Counted from the first letter of the stretch, positions 16,455 to 24,364 are shown. The stretch is DNA of 27,036 nt from Puniceicoccales bacterium (GCA_031279675.1 JAITIB010000062.1:1-27036); one strand, 5' to 3'. Notes: a model not told the origin generated them from the letters alone. A program made the numbers and translations.

Positions 16455-16940
16455 TCAGGGGCGATAATGCTTGGGGAAAAGGGGGATTCCCCGATGGTGC
16501 ACGAGCTCATGCGTGCCGTCGCCCTTGATTTTCACCTCGATGATATCGAAACGAAAATGCGCGGGCTTGGACGCGAGTCCCGACAGATAAGCGCGGCAAG
16601 CCCGCGACAGCGCCCGCCGCTTGCGTGCGTTCACGGCAAAGTATCCCATGCCCGCCTCATCAACCGCACCGGTGGACGCGCGCGTTTTCACCTCGATGAA
16701 CACCAGACTGGGGCCATCCCGTGCAACGATGTCGATCTCATCCCTCCCATTTTGCCAATTGCGGGCGACGATGCCCCAGCCTTGCGCGCGCAGATGCGCC
16801 GCTGCGTGGCGTTCGCCAGCACGCCCTGTTTGCATCCGCGGCGTGAGCCGGCGTTTCCCACGCCACCGCAAACGTTCCAGACACCAATCCCGCATCGTCT
16901 GCCACCACTGTTTCATCCCGCGCAGTGTGCCGCGCCCCAT
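16455..16940 (-). CDS. yraN: YraN / UPF0102 family putative nuclease-fold protein
   Basis: From the ATG at 16940 the protein has 161 residues; a TTG at 16946 and an ATG at 16916 are alternative starts. The conserved core begins GRAGERHAAAHLRAQGWGIVARN (39-61). It carries the restriction-endonuclease-like residues Glu43, Asp70 (NGRDEIDIVARDG) and Glu83/Lys85 (LVFIEVKTR). The family is widespread in bacteria, has a Holliday-junction-resolvase-like fold, and has no settled role. Members are about 120 residues, so the basic, Trp-rich N-terminal 35 residues are an extension. It is convergent with the oxoamine synthase gene, ending about 50 bases from it, and lies downstream of hemY on the same strand. 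Confidence 0.88.
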   Translation of the reverse strand: MGRGTLRGMKQWWQTMRDWCLERLRWRGKRRLTPRMQTGRAGERHAAAHLRAQGWGIVARNWQNGRDEIDIVARDGPSLVFIEVKTRASTGAVDEAGMGYFAVNARKRRALSRACRAYLSGLASKPAHFRFDIIEVKIKGDGTHELVHHRGIPLFPKHYRP

Positions 16941-16985
16941 CGACAAGGCAAGCGGTGTCTGGGCAAAACGCGGTTTTGAACAACA

Positions 16986-17013
16986 AGAAGCCGGTCTTTG
17001 CAGACCGGCTTCT
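16986..17013 (-). terminator. Hairpin downstream of hemY, possible terminator
   Basis: AGAAGCCGGTCT (16986-16997) pairs perfectly with AGACCGGCTTCT (17002-17013) across a TTGC loop. On the minus strand it is followed by TGTTGTTC, which is T-rich but not a clean T run. It sits between hemY (140 bases upstream) and the YraN gene. It could be a terminator or a dispersed palindromic repeat. Confidence 0.5.
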
Positions 17014-17118
17014 ACCCTACCTTACCTATTCTGTTACTACTGCCTTCACTCGATCATTGCTGACCGAGTAAATTCCATTTGCCCGTATAAGAGGGTGTTA
17101 GCCCGGGTCTGACAAGTG

Positions 17119-17142
17119 TTTTTTTGAGGTCCCTCAAAAAAA
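17119..17142. repeat. 24-bp A/T-armed palindrome after hemY
   Basis: Seven Ts, GAGG, TC, CCTC and seven As form a perfect palindrome just past the hemY stop codon (17155). The order (Ts before the stem, As after) is opposite to a normal terminator on either strand. Confidence 0.7.
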
Positions 17143-17154
17143 ATGTCCGGGGAG

Positions 17155-18504
17155 TCAAACGGCGGTGGCGACGATTTTTTCGGCGGTGGCGAAAGCGTGC
17201 CCAAGGGTTTTGGGGAGGGCGACGCCGGCACGGTAGCTGCCACAAAAGTGGAGGCCGGGATAGGCGCGCTCGGCAGCATCAAGGCGTTCGAGGAGGACGC
17301 CGTAGCCGAGATTGTATTGGGGGATGGCGCGCGGCCAGCGCTGGAGGTGTGTGAAGACGGGTTCGCCACGCGCGCCGAGAAGATCGTGAAGATCGGTGCG
17401 CACGTCCTTGATTTGCCCGGCATCGGTCTGATCGCCGGCATGGGGATGGCGGGAACCTCCGAGGAAAGTTGTGAGAAGGACGCAGCCCTCTGGCGCGCGT
17501 CCGGGGAAAAGGGTGCTTTGGAAAAGGGTGCCGAGAATGTGGCGGCGCTCAATGGCGGGGCTCAACATCCCAAAGCCGTCGAGGGGGTGCGTGACCTGAT
17601 CACGGGCATAGCCGAGTGAAATGACGCTCACGGGCGGTGCCTCCACGCTCTCCCACGGTTGCAATTGGCTTTGGAGTGAGGCGGGAAGGGGGAGTCCGGC
17701 CATGCGCCACGGGGGAATGGCAAGGACGAGGGTGGTGGCGTGGACGACCTCGCGGGCCCGTCCGTGCCGGCTCCATTCGACGCGCCACATTCCGTCCGCA
17801 GGTTCGATGGCGTGAACGGTGGCGTCGGTCCTGATGCGCCCGGGCCCAATCGTTCGCTCCATTGCGCCGGGGATGTCTGCCATGCCTCCCGGGAAATTGA
17901 CCATGCGCCGCCGGGGGGCCGCTCGCCCGGTGCGCAGTCCGGCAAGGAGCAGCGAGCCGTGGCGGCGTTCCATTTCGCGAAGCCGGGGAAAGGCGTGCCG
18001 GAGGGAGATCTTTTCGTAATCACCGGCATAAATCCCCGCGACCATCGGCTCGACAAGACGGGTGGCCGCCTCGGCGCCCAGACGGCGGCGGGTGAAGGCG
18101 GCGGCGCTTTCGTCGTCCGCCGGGGGCGCCGCGGCGAAGGGTTCGGCGAGGATGCGGAGCTTGCCGCGGAGGCTCAGGAGGGGCGTTGTGATGGCGCCAA
18201 GAGGGCCGCCGGGCGCCGGGGTGGCTTTGCCGTGGCAGACGAGGTAGCGTTTTCGTGCCGCGGCGGAGGCTTCCTGCAGGGTGAGACCGAGCTGGCGCAA
18301 GCGCGCCTCGGTGCCGTCGTTTTCGAGGAGAAAGGCGTTGGGCCCGCATTCGGCGATGAATCCGTTCTCGCGGTGCGTTTTGACGGAGCCTCCGGGACGG
18401 GGGGCATTTTCGAGGACGAGCGGCTCAAGGCCGGCGCGGTGGAGCGTGCTTGCCACGGCGAGGCCGGCGGGGCCGGCGCCGAGGATGAGGGCGTGAATTT
18501 TCAC
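17155..18504 (-). CDS. hemY: Oxygen-dependent type protoporphyrinogen oxidase
   Basis: This 449-residue FAD protein probably oxidises (copro)protoporphyrinogen in haem synthesis. The N-terminus holds the dinucleotide-binding motif (ALILGAGPAGLAVASTL, Gly9-x-Gly11-x-x-Gly14) with a following acidic residue (VLEN) and the GG motif PRPGGSVKT. The middle shows RLVEPMVAGIYAGDYEKISLRHAFPRL, typical of the HemY family. The C-terminal FAD motif GLHFCGSYRAGVALPKTLGHAF is in the right place. Length is normal (about 450-470). The start is a GTG at 18504, 18 bases after the uxaC stop on the same strand, so the two are likely co-transcribed although their roles are unrelated. HemY may use oxygen or work on coproporphyrinogen; the sequence alone does not settle which. 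No other haem genes are in view. Confidence 0.9.
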   Translation of the reverse strand: MKIHALILGAGPAGLAVASTLHRAGLEPLVLENAPRPGGSVKTHRENGFIAECGPNAFLLENDGTEARLRQLGLTLQEASAAARKRYLVCHGKATPAPGGPLGAITTPLLSLRGKLRILAEPFAAAPPADDESAAAFTRRRLGAEAATRLVEPMVAGIYAGDYEKISLRHAFPRLREMERRHGSLLLAGLRTGRAAPRRRMVNFPGGMADIPGAMERTIGPGRIRTDATVHAIEPADGMWRVEWSRHGRAREVVHATTLVLAIPPWRMAGLPLPASLQSQLQPWESVEAPPVSVISLGYARDQVTHPLDGFGMLSPAIERRHILGTLFQSTLFPGRAPEGCVLLTTFLGGSRHPHAGDQTDAGQIKDVRTDLHDLLGARGEPVFTHLQRWPRAIPQYNLGYGVLLERLDAAERAYPGLHFCGSYRAGVALPKTLGHAFATAEKIVATAV

Positions 18505-18522
18505 AAAACAGAACGCGTGGTT

Positions 18523-19923
18523 TTAGAATCCGAAGTAGGCGGCGGCATTGTCATGGCAGACAGCGGCGACGAGTTGCTTGAGCGGCGCGGGCTGCGCGGG
18601 AATGCGTCCCGTGGCAGCATCCGTGCCGATGAGCTCGCAGAGGATGCGGCGGAAATACTCGTGCCGGGGGTAGGAGAGGAAAGAGCGCGAATCGGTGAGC
18701 ATCCCGACGAAGCGCGAGAGGAGCCCCTGGGTGGAGAGGGAGTTGATCTGCCAGCGCATCCCCTCCTCCTGATCAAGGAACCACCAGCCGGAGCCGTGCT
18801 GGATTTTGCCCGCGATGGAGCCGTCCTGAAAGTTTCCGGCCATGGTGGCAAAGACGTAATTGTCCGCGGGGTTGATGTTGTAGAGAATGGTCTTGGGAAG
18901 GGTGTTGTTGGCGGTGAGCCTGCCGAGATACCACGCAAGGGCGCGCGCCTGGGGCGCGTCACCGATGGAGTCGGCACCGGCATCGGGGCCGACCTGCTGG
19001 AAGAGGCGGGGGTTGGTGTTACGCAGGGGGCCGAGGTGGAGTTGCTTTGTCCAGCCGCGGGCGGAGTCGAGGGCGGCGAAGTAGAGCATCATGTGGGTGC
19101 CGAATTGTTCCTGCTCGGTGGCGTCGGGGAGGGCGCCGGAGCGGACTTTGTCAAAGATGGACCGGGCCTGCGCGTCGGTGCAATCGGTGGCGTAACAACG
19201 TTCGAGCCCGTGGTCGCTGAGACGGGCGCCGAGGGTGTGGAAGGCGTCGTGGCGTTTTTTGAGCGCGTCGAGAAAGCCGTTGAAGGTGGCGGTGTCGTGG
19301 TTGGCGGCGCGGGCAAGTTTGTCCGCCCATGCGTTGAAGGCGTCCGGGGAGGCAATGGCGAAGGCTTTGTCGGGACGGAATGTGGGGAGAACTTTTGTGG
19401 GGAATTTGTCGGCGGCGATTTTTTCATGATGCGCGAGCGAGTCCGCCGGGTCGTCGGTGGTGCAAAGCACCTCGACCTTGAACATTTTGAGAATGCCGCG
19501 CGCGGAAAGGGAGGGTGTGTGTTGGAGTTGGTCATTGGCGGCGTCCCAGATTTTTTTTGCGGTGGCCGGCCCAAGGAGCTGCCGGATGCCGAAGTGGCGG
19601 CGCAGCTCAAGGTGAGTCCAGACGTGGAGCGGGTTTCGCAACGTATGGGGAACGGTCGCCGCCCAGGCTTGGAATTTTTCCCAAGGCGGGGCGTCCCCGG
19701 TGATGTATTTTTCCGGAACCGCGTTGGCGCGGAGCGCGCGCCATTTGTAGTGGTCGCCCTCAAGCCAGATTTCATGGAGGTTGTTGAAACGGCGGTCGGC
19801 GGCGATGTCCTGGGGCGAGAGGTGGCAGTGGTAATCGATGATGCCCTTGCGCGCGGCGGTGCCGTGGTAGAGGGTGCGTGAGAGGGGCGTTGTGAGAAGG
19901 AAGTTTTTGTCGAGGAATGCCAT
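18523..19923 (-). CDS. uxaC: Glucuronate isomerase (uronate isomerase)
   Basis: UxaC interconverts D-glucuronate with D-fructuronate (and galacturonate with tagaturonate), the first step of uronate catabolism in the cytoplasm. The 466-residue protein closely follows the E. coli enzyme (470): FLLTTPLSRTLYHGTA, the metal-binding IIDYHCHLSP (His-x-His, around 28-37), EGDHYKWRALRANAV, AATVPHTLRNPLHVWTHLELRRHFGI, TTDDPADSLAHH, and a C-terminal block LLSRFVGMLTDSRSFLSYPRHEYFRRILCELIG with the conserved DSRSF. The ATG at 19923 is chosen because it matches the E. coli start; the frame is open upstream to 20124. No uxaB, uxuA or uronate transporter lies nearby. hemY follows 18 bases after the stop. 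The divergent neighbour is an ABC transporter, about 110 bases away. Confidence 0.97.
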   Translation of the reverse strand: MAFLDKNFLLTTPLSRTLYHGTAARKGIIDYHCHLSPQDIAADRRFNNLHEIWLEGDHYKWRALRANAVPEKYITGDAPPWEKFQAWAATVPHTLRNPLHVWTHLELRRHFGIRQLLGPATAKKIWDAANDQLQHTPSLSARGILKMFKVEVLCTTDDPADSLAHHEKIAADKFPTKVLPTFRPDKAFAIASPDAFNAWADKLARAANHDTATFNGFLDALKKRHDAFHTLGARLSDHGLERCYATDCTDAQARSIFDKVRSGALPDATEQEQFGTHMMLYFAALDSARGWTKQLHLGPLRNTNPRLFQQVGPDAGADSIGDAPQARALAWYLGRLTANNTLPKTILYNINPADNYVFATMAGNFQDGSIAGKIQHGSGWWFLDQEEGMRWQINSLSTQGLLSRFVGMLTDSRSFLSYPRHEYFRRILCELIGTDAATGRIPAQPAPLKQLVAAVCHDNAAAYFGF

Positions 19924-20036
19924 GAGGGGGGAGTGAAAACCAAAAATGGGAAACGGGAAGTGCAAAGTCAGTCGCGGCGATGGACGGCGCATGTCTGCTC
20001 TTGCGTGGTCGGCGAGGGTGGGGAAGGGTGGGGACG

Positions 20037-21737
20037 ATGTTACGTTGCAAAAACCTTTCTGTGCGCGCTGGCGGCGCCGATGGCGCGTTGATTCTTTCGG
20101 ACGTGAACGCGGAGTTTTGTCCACGCGCCTTGAATGCCGTCATCGGGCCCTCGGGATGCGGGAAAACGACGCTCGTCAAGGCGATGCTGCGTTTGACCGA
20201 CGGGGAGGGGAAATCGTTTTTTGAAGGACGGGAAATTCACGATCCCGAAGAACTGGCGGGGCGCGTCGGGTTCGCGCAACAGTTCACCAACGCCTTCCCC
20301 CAGCTCTCCGTGGAGGAGACCTTTCGCGCCGCGCTGGACCTCTCCGTCCGCGACGCGCGCGAGCGCGAACGGCGCATGGAATCAGTGCTCGCTGTGACGG
20401 GCCTCGCCGAGCATCGCGACAAACGCGTGGGCACCCTCTCCGGCGGCCAGCTGCGGCGTCTGGGGCTGGGGGTGGAGCTGACGCTGGATCCCGCATGTCT
20501 CGTCTGCGACGAGGTGACCTCGGGGCTCGATCCGAATTCGGAGAGCCAGATCCTCGCCCTCTTGCGCCGCCTCGTGCAGGAACGGGGAAAGGCCTTCGTG
20601 TGCATCATCCACAATCTCGCCAAGGTCGAGGTGTTCGACTGGGTGACGGTCGTCTTCCAGGGCGCCGTGGTCTTTCAAGGCTCCCCCGCTCTCCTGCTTG
20701 AGTATTTTGACGTGCCCGACGCGTTGCACATCTACGACGTGTTGAACGCGCAACCCGTGGCCTTCTGGCGCGAACGCTGGGACGGATTCCTGGCCAACAA
20801 TCCGGGGCACTTCTTCTGGCACGAACCCACGGCGGACGAGTCCAGCTCCGCACCCCCGGCGACGCACGCACAGGCACGGCCCGTGGGCGTGCCCCGGCAA
20901 TTCATGACGCTGTTGCGGCGGCGTTCCCTGCTCTTCCTCAGGGACACGGGGTATTTTGCGCTGACACTTGCGATCACCTTTGGCTTCCCGCTCATCGTCG
21001 TGATCTTCGCTCTCGGCGGCCTGCCCGAGGTGCCGCGCGTCCCGCTGGAGCGCGTGCAGGCCTCGCTTGAAGCCTTCACGCAGGCGTTTGAAGTGCAAAA
21101 AGTGCGCGTGAACGCCGGCGCCCTTGCGAGCGGGCTCGTCATGTTCCAAGTGATTTTGCTCACCCTGATGGGCGCGAACAACGGAGGGCGCGAAATCGCC
21201 GGCGAACGTTCGCTCTACGAAAAAGAACGCCTCACGGGGCTGCGCCCGATGGCATACGTCCTTTCAAAAATGGCATTCGTCGCACTCGTCGCATGTTTCC
21301 AAGGCGCGTGGATGGCGTGCTTTGTGAAACTCGTTTGCGGATTCCCCGGCCCCTGGGGCTTGCAACTGGGCACAATGATGGCCGTGTGCGTCTCCATGAG
21401 CCTCGTCTGCCTCGGCTTCTCCGCAATCATGCAATCGGCGGAAAAAGCCTCCCTCCTCTCCATATACCTTGTCGGCTTCCAAATCCCGCTCTCAGGCGTC
21501 GTGCTCGCCCTGCCGGACGCGCTCACGTGGGTCTGCCGCCCATTCATCAACGCCTACTGGGGCTGGTCCGGATTCATGAGCTCCATGCACGCCGAGCACA
21601 TCTACGACGCCTACAGTGAAACCAACCTGCGCATGTTCATCGCCAGCCCCGGAACCTCCAACGCCGTGCTCGCCCTGCAAGCGCTCACCGGCATCGCACT
21701 CATCATCGCAGGCTGCGTCCGGCGGCGCGCCCTGTGA
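20037..21737 (+). CDS. ABCG-type ABC transporter, ATPase fused to permease (NBD-TMD)
   Basis: This 566-residue single-chain half-transporter has an N-terminal ATPase and a C-terminal membrane domain, the order found in ABCG/White family exporters. The ATPase shows Walker A GPSGCGKTT (37-45), signature LSGGQLRRLGLG (around 134-145), Walker B CLVCDEVTSGLD (around 153-164) and the H-loop IIHNLAKVEVFD. The membrane domain (from about residue 290) has a LRRRSLLFLRDTGYF connecting helix and about six hydrophobic helices with the ABC2-membrane layout, including YEKERLTGLRPMAYVLSKM, an E-rich coupling stretch typical of ABCG proteins. The ATG at 20037 has a G-rich AAGGGTGGGG stretch before it, one of the few possible ribosome-binding sites in the window. 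Substrate unknown; a dimer is expected. A terminator follows, within the first 41-bp repeat. Confidence 0.9.
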   Translation: MLRCKNLSVRAGGADGALILSDVNAEFCPRALNAVIGPSGCGKTTLVKAMLRLTDGEGKSFFEGREIHDPEELAGRVGFAQQFTNAFPQLSVEETFRAALDLSVRDARERERRMESVLAVTGLAEHRDKRVGTLSGGQLRRLGLGVELTLDPACLVCDEVTSGLDPNSESQILALLRRLVQERGKAFVCIIHNLAKVEVFDWVTVVFQGAVVFQGSPALLLEYFDVPDALHIYDVLNAQPVAFWRERWDGFLANNPGHFFWHEPTADESSSAPPATHAQARPVGVPRQFMTLLRRRSLLFLRDTGYFALTLAITFGFPLIVVIFALGGLPEVPRVPLERVQASLEAFTQAFEVQKVRVNAGALASGLVMFQVILLTLMGANNGGREIAGERSLYEKERLTGLRPMAYVLSKMAFVALVACFQGAWMACFVKLVCGFPGPWGLQLGTMMAVCVSMSLVCLGFSAIMQSAEKASLLSIYLVGFQIPLSGVVLALPDALTWVCRPFINAYWGWSGFMSSMHAEHIYDAYSETNLRMFIASPGTSNAVLALQALTGIALIIAGCVRRRAL

Positions 21738-21741
21738 GAGC

Positions 21742-21759
21742 CGGCGGCTGAAGCCGCCG
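21742..21759. repeat. GC palindrome, REP-like hairpin
   Basis: CGGCGGCTGAAGCCGCCG folds as a 7-bp perfect stem with a TGAA tetraloop, four bases after the ABC transporter stop codon. It has no T run of its own. It may protect the mRNA 3' end or be a dispersed palindromic unit. Confidence 0.6.
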
Positions 21760-21785
21760 TTCCGCCCACGGGATTCGCTTCACTG

Positions 21786-21826
21786 GCTCTTGCATACGCG
21801 TTAGCAAGAGCGAGGAATTTTTTTTT
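21786..21826 (+). terminator. Terminator-like hairpin of the ABC transporter gene (first 41-bp repeat unit)
   Basis: GCTCTTGC (21786-21793) pairs with GCAAGAGC (21804-21811) across a 10-base loop. Nine Ts follow at 21818-21826. The six bases between stem and T run make it a slightly loose terminator. Confidence 0.6.
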
Positions 21827-21908
21827 GCTCCTCCATACGCGTCAGCAAGTCGCAAAAATATTTTTTTGGATCTCCATACGCCTCAGCAAGGCGTTTGGGG
21901 ACATCTTG
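21786..21908. repeat. Three tandem 41-bp repeats
   Basis: Three direct units (21786-21826, 21827-21867, 21868-21908) share the core CATACGC(G/C)T(T/C)AGCAAG, which begins at 21793, 21834 and 21875, exactly 41 bases apart. Units 1 and 2 also share GCTC before the core and a run of seven to nine Ts at the end; unit 3 has diverged after the core. The array lies wholly in the intergenic spacer. Confidence 0.85.
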
Positions 21909-22185
21909 GCTCTTTCACGGGGACTATTTGTATGAAATGGCTTTTGTTTGCGAGTGGGTGTGAATAGCAGGGGCAAGCGGGGAGGGTGTCGGGCTTGAAA
22001 TAATTGGGGCGGAGTTGAAAAAAATGTTTGCCAAGGTGCGTTGGGACGCTTTTTTCCCGCCCCTCCAATGCGACACCGTGCCGGTGGTGTTGCGCAAGAA
22101 AAAATCAGACAACATCGAAAATCACAAAGATCCAAAGTTTCCCGCCATTCCGGCGGACGGGGAATACGGAGCTGGTTAACACAAT

Positions 22186-23058
22186 ATGGACATTACACTT
22201 AAAGACCTCCTCGATGCCGGAGTGCACTTCGGCCACCAACGCCGCCGCTGGAATCCGAAGTCCAGCCCGTTCATCTACGACCATCGCGAGGGCGTCTCGA
22301 TCATCGACCTCGAAAAAACCCATGCCTGCCTCGAAACGGCAACCCGTTTCGTCGAGGATCTCGTCGCCACCGGAAAGGACATCCTTTTCATCGCCACGAA
22401 GCGCCAGGCGCAGGACATCATGCGCGAGGCCGCCCGGGTCTGCAACATGCCGTATGCGGTCAACCGCTGGATGGGCGGCGGGTTGACGAACTTTGCCACC
22501 ATCAAGAACTCGCTCGACAAATACCGCCGTTACCTGCGCATGGAGGCGGACGGCAGCCTCGCCAAGATGCACAAGAAGGAGGCCGCGGCTGTGCGCCGCC
22601 AAATGTCCCGGATGAACCGCAATTTTGAAGGCATGGTCAGCGTCCACAGCCTGCCCGGCGCGGTGTTCATCGTCGATACCAAGACGGAATCCAATGCCGT
22701 GGACGAGTGCCGCCGTCTGGGCATCCCCGTCATCGGGCTCGTCGATACCAATTCGGACCCCGGAAAACTTGACTACCCGATCCCGGGCAACGACGACGCC
22801 GTCAAGTCCGTGCGCCTGATCGTGGAAGCCATCAGCCAGGCCATCCAGACCGGTATCGCCCGCCGCGAGATTGAGCGCGCCGCCCGCCGCACCATCGTTC
22901 CCATCCAGGCGGAGACGACAAGCGCCCAGCCGGAGGTCACCATCGATCCGTCCCTCATTACCGAGCAAGCCGAGCAGCCCGGGCAGGAACCCGCGGAAAA
23001 ACCGGCGGCGTCCGCCAAGCCGCGCGCCCGCCGCGCAGCCAAGAAGGAAAAGGAATAA
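22186..23058 (+). CDS. rpsB: 30S ribosomal protein S2
   Basis: S2 is a late-assembling small-subunit protein needed for binding S1. The 290-residue product shows the family blocks: LLDAGVHFGHQRRRWNPKSSPFIY (9-32), the ATKRQAQDIMREAA region (70-83), RWMGGGLTNFATIKNSL (94-110), and IPVIGLVDTNSDP (184-196). The S2 core ends around residue 235. The last 50 residues are a Pro/Ala/Glu/Lys-rich, low-complexity tail (ending AAKKEKE) that E. coli S2 lacks; such tails are common in some phyla. tsf follows 27 bases after the stop, the standard rpsB-tsf operon. The usual next genes pyrH and frr are not here; a terminator and hpt follow tsf instead. Confidence 0.98.
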   Translation: MDITLKDLLDAGVHFGHQRRRWNPKSSPFIYDHREGVSIIDLEKTHACLETATRFVEDLVATGKDILFIATKRQAQDIMREAARVCNMPYAVNRWMGGGLTNFATIKNSLDKYRRYLRMEADGSLAKMHKKEAAAVRRQMSRMNRNFEGMVSVHSLPGAVFIVDTKTESNAVDECRRLGIPVIGLVDTNSDPGKLDYPIPGNDDAVKSVRLIVEAISQAIQTGIARREIERAARRTIVPIQAETTSAQPEVTIDPSLITEQAEQPGQEPAEKPAASAKPRARRAAKKEKE

Positions 23059-23085
23059 CCCAACCCGCAACCCATTCGACAAACC

Positions 23086-23679
23086 ATGTCCGCAACCATC
23101 ACCGCACAACAAGTCAACGACCTGCGCAATCGCACCGGCGCCGGTCTCATGGACTGCAAAAACGCACTCCTCGAAAGCAACGGGGACCCGGATGCCGCCG
23201 CCGAGATCCTTCGCAAGAAGGGGGCCGCCACCCGGGACAAAAAAGCCGGGCGCGCCGCCTCGGAGGGCATTGTCCAGGCCTACATCCACACGGGAGGCAA
23301 GGTGGGAGTGCTCGTCGAAATCAATTGCGAATCCGATTTCGTCGCCAAGAACGAGCAATTCCAAGTTTTCGCCAAGCAGCTCGCCATGCACATCGCCGCG
23401 GCCTCGCCCCGGTATGTGAAGCGCGAGGAGATCCCCGCCGAGGTCGTCGAGAAGGAAAAGGAAATCGCCGCGGCGCAAGTCACCGGCAAGCCTCCTGCCG
23501 CCGTAGAGAAGATCGTCCAAGGCAAGCTTGAGAAGTTCTACTCCGAGGTCTGCCTTCTCGACCAGCCCTTCGTGATGGATTCGAACAAGAAGATCAATGA
23601 CCTCATCACCGAGAGCATAACTAGGACGGGCGAAAACATCGTCATCAACCGGTTCACCCGTTACCAGATTGGCGCATAG
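23086..23679 (+). CDS. tsf: Elongation factor Ts (short form)
   Basis: EF-Ts recharges EF-Tu by exchanging GDP for GTP. The 197-residue protein starts with the UBA-like N-terminal domain (TAQQVNDLRNRTGAGLMDCK, residues 6-25) and has the nucleotide-exchange motif CESDFVAKNEQF (81-92), where Asp84-Phe85 match the residues that disturb the EF-Tu Mg site. It ends with the DQPFVMDSNKKI block. At 197 residues it is like the short forms of Thermus and cyanobacteria, lacking one core subdomain and the coiled coil of the 283-residue E. coli protein. It forms an operon with rpsB and is followed by a strong terminator. The ATG is preceded by ATTCGACAAACC, with no Shine-Dalgarno sequence. Confidence 0.97.
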   Translation: MSATITAQQVNDLRNRTGAGLMDCKNALLESNGDPDAAAEILRKKGAATRDKKAGRAASEGIVQAYIHTGGKVGVLVEINCESDFVAKNEQFQVFAKQLAMHIAAASPRYVKREEIPAEVVEKEKEIAAAQVTGKPPAAVEKIVQGKLEKFYSEVCLLDQPFVMDSNKKINDLITESITRTGENIVINRFTRYQIGA

Positions 23680-23710
23680 CCCGGGCCAATCACGAAACAT
23701 CAGCATTGCG

Positions 23711-23747
23711 GAGCGCAAGGAATCAACACCCCTGCGCTCTTTTTTTT
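23711..23747 (+). terminator. Rho-independent terminator of the rpsB-tsf operon
   Basis: GAGCGCA (23711-23717) pairs with TGCGCTC (23733-23739), extended inwards by GG/CC after a one-base bulge. Eight Ts (23740-23747) follow directly. It starts about 30 bases after the tsf stop and ends just before hpt. Confidence 0.9.
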
Positions 23748-23770
23748 CATTCACCCTTACCACGCCAACA

Positions 23771-24364
23771 ATGTCCGACGCCACTGCCGCCAAAATGCCG
23801 CCAGCCCGGGGGCATTCCCATCCCCATCTCGCGCAAGTTCTGTTCACCCCGAGGCAAATTGCCGTTCGTGTTGCCCGGCTCGCGCACGAAATCACCCGGT
23901 CTCACGCCGCCGCAGGCCCTTCCGGCTTGACCCTCGTTGCCGTGGCCAACGGCGCCTTGGTTTTTGCCGCCGATCTCTTGCGCCATCTCCCGCATCCCAC
24001 GCGATTCGACCTTGTGCGCGTTTCCACTTATCACGACGCCACCGCGCCCGCCGCCCTGCCAACAGTCCACCAGTTTCCCCGTCTTGACCTCCACAACGGG
24101 CATGTCCTTCTCGTGGATGACATCCTGGACACGGGGCACACGCTCCACCACCTTCAAGGAATTTTCCGGGAACGATACCGCCCTGCCAGCCTCAAGACCT
24201 GCGTTCTGCTCGACAAGCCGGCCCGGCGCAGGATTGCCGTGAACGCGGACTTTTACGGATTCCAAATCCCCGACCATTTTGTCGTCGGCTACGGGCTCGA
24301 TTATGCCGAGCACTACCGGAACCTTCCCTGCATCGGCGTCCTCGATCCGGCGCTCGTGCCATAA
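23771..24364 (+). CDS. hpt: Hypoxanthine phosphoribosyltransferase family protein
   Basis: Hpt attaches ribose-5-phosphate from PRPP to hypoxanthine or guanine in purine salvage. The 197-residue protein has the PRPP-binding loop VLLVDDILDTGHTL (112-125), preceded by a substrate region RVSTYHDA (83-90) resembling the flexible loop. The purine-binding end reads LLDKPARR (147-154), ADFYGFQIPDHFVVGYGLDYAEHYRNLPCIGVL (159-191), a clear Hpt signature. The usual Leu-Lys-Gly cis-peptide loop before the first helix is replaced by VAVANGALVFAADLLR (56-71), so PRPP contacts may differ. The first 20 residues are an extension beyond the usual about 180. The ATG at 23771 is chosen; the frame is open upstream but crosses the tsf terminator. 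It probably has its own transcript. Confidence 0.88.
   Translation: MSDATAAKMPPARGHSHPHLAQVLFTPRQIAVRVARLAHEITRSHAAAGPSGLTLVAVANGALVFAADLLRHLPHPTRFDLVRVSTYHDATAPAALPTVHQFPRLDLHNGHVLLVDDILDTGHTLHHLQGIFRERYRPASLKTCVLLDKPARRRIAVNADFYGFQIPDHFVVGYGLDYAEHYRNLPCIGVLDPALVP

Larger units (their letters stand above)
21738..22185. other. Spacer between ABC transporter and rpsB
   Basis: This 448-base stretch has no convincing gene. It holds a GC palindrome (21742-21759), three 41-bp tandem repeats (21786-21908), and about 275 bases of lower-GC sequence before rpsB. The rpsB promoter should be in the last part, but I could not pick a convincing -35/-10 pair. A GGAG lies about 15 bases before the rpsB ATG, rather far for a ribosome-binding site. 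Confidence 0.8.

Noticed and set aside
17119..17142. Palindrome after hemY as a terminator
   Set aside because: Its T tract precedes and its A tract follows the stem on both strands, which is the reverse of a rho-independent terminator.
17740..19881. 713-codon open frame on the plus strand antisense to hemY and uxaC
   Set aside because: It is a mirror of two well-supported genes in GC-rich DNA; the translation is Gly/Val/Glu-rich with no domain character.
21909..22185. Promoter or S2 leader structure before rpsB
   Set aside because: Candidates such as TTGGCT with TGTATG, or TTGAAA with no -10, were too weak to report.
22105..23895. 596-codon minus-strand open frame across rpsB and tsf
   Set aside because: Antisense shadow of two certain ribosomal/translation genes; low-complexity translation.
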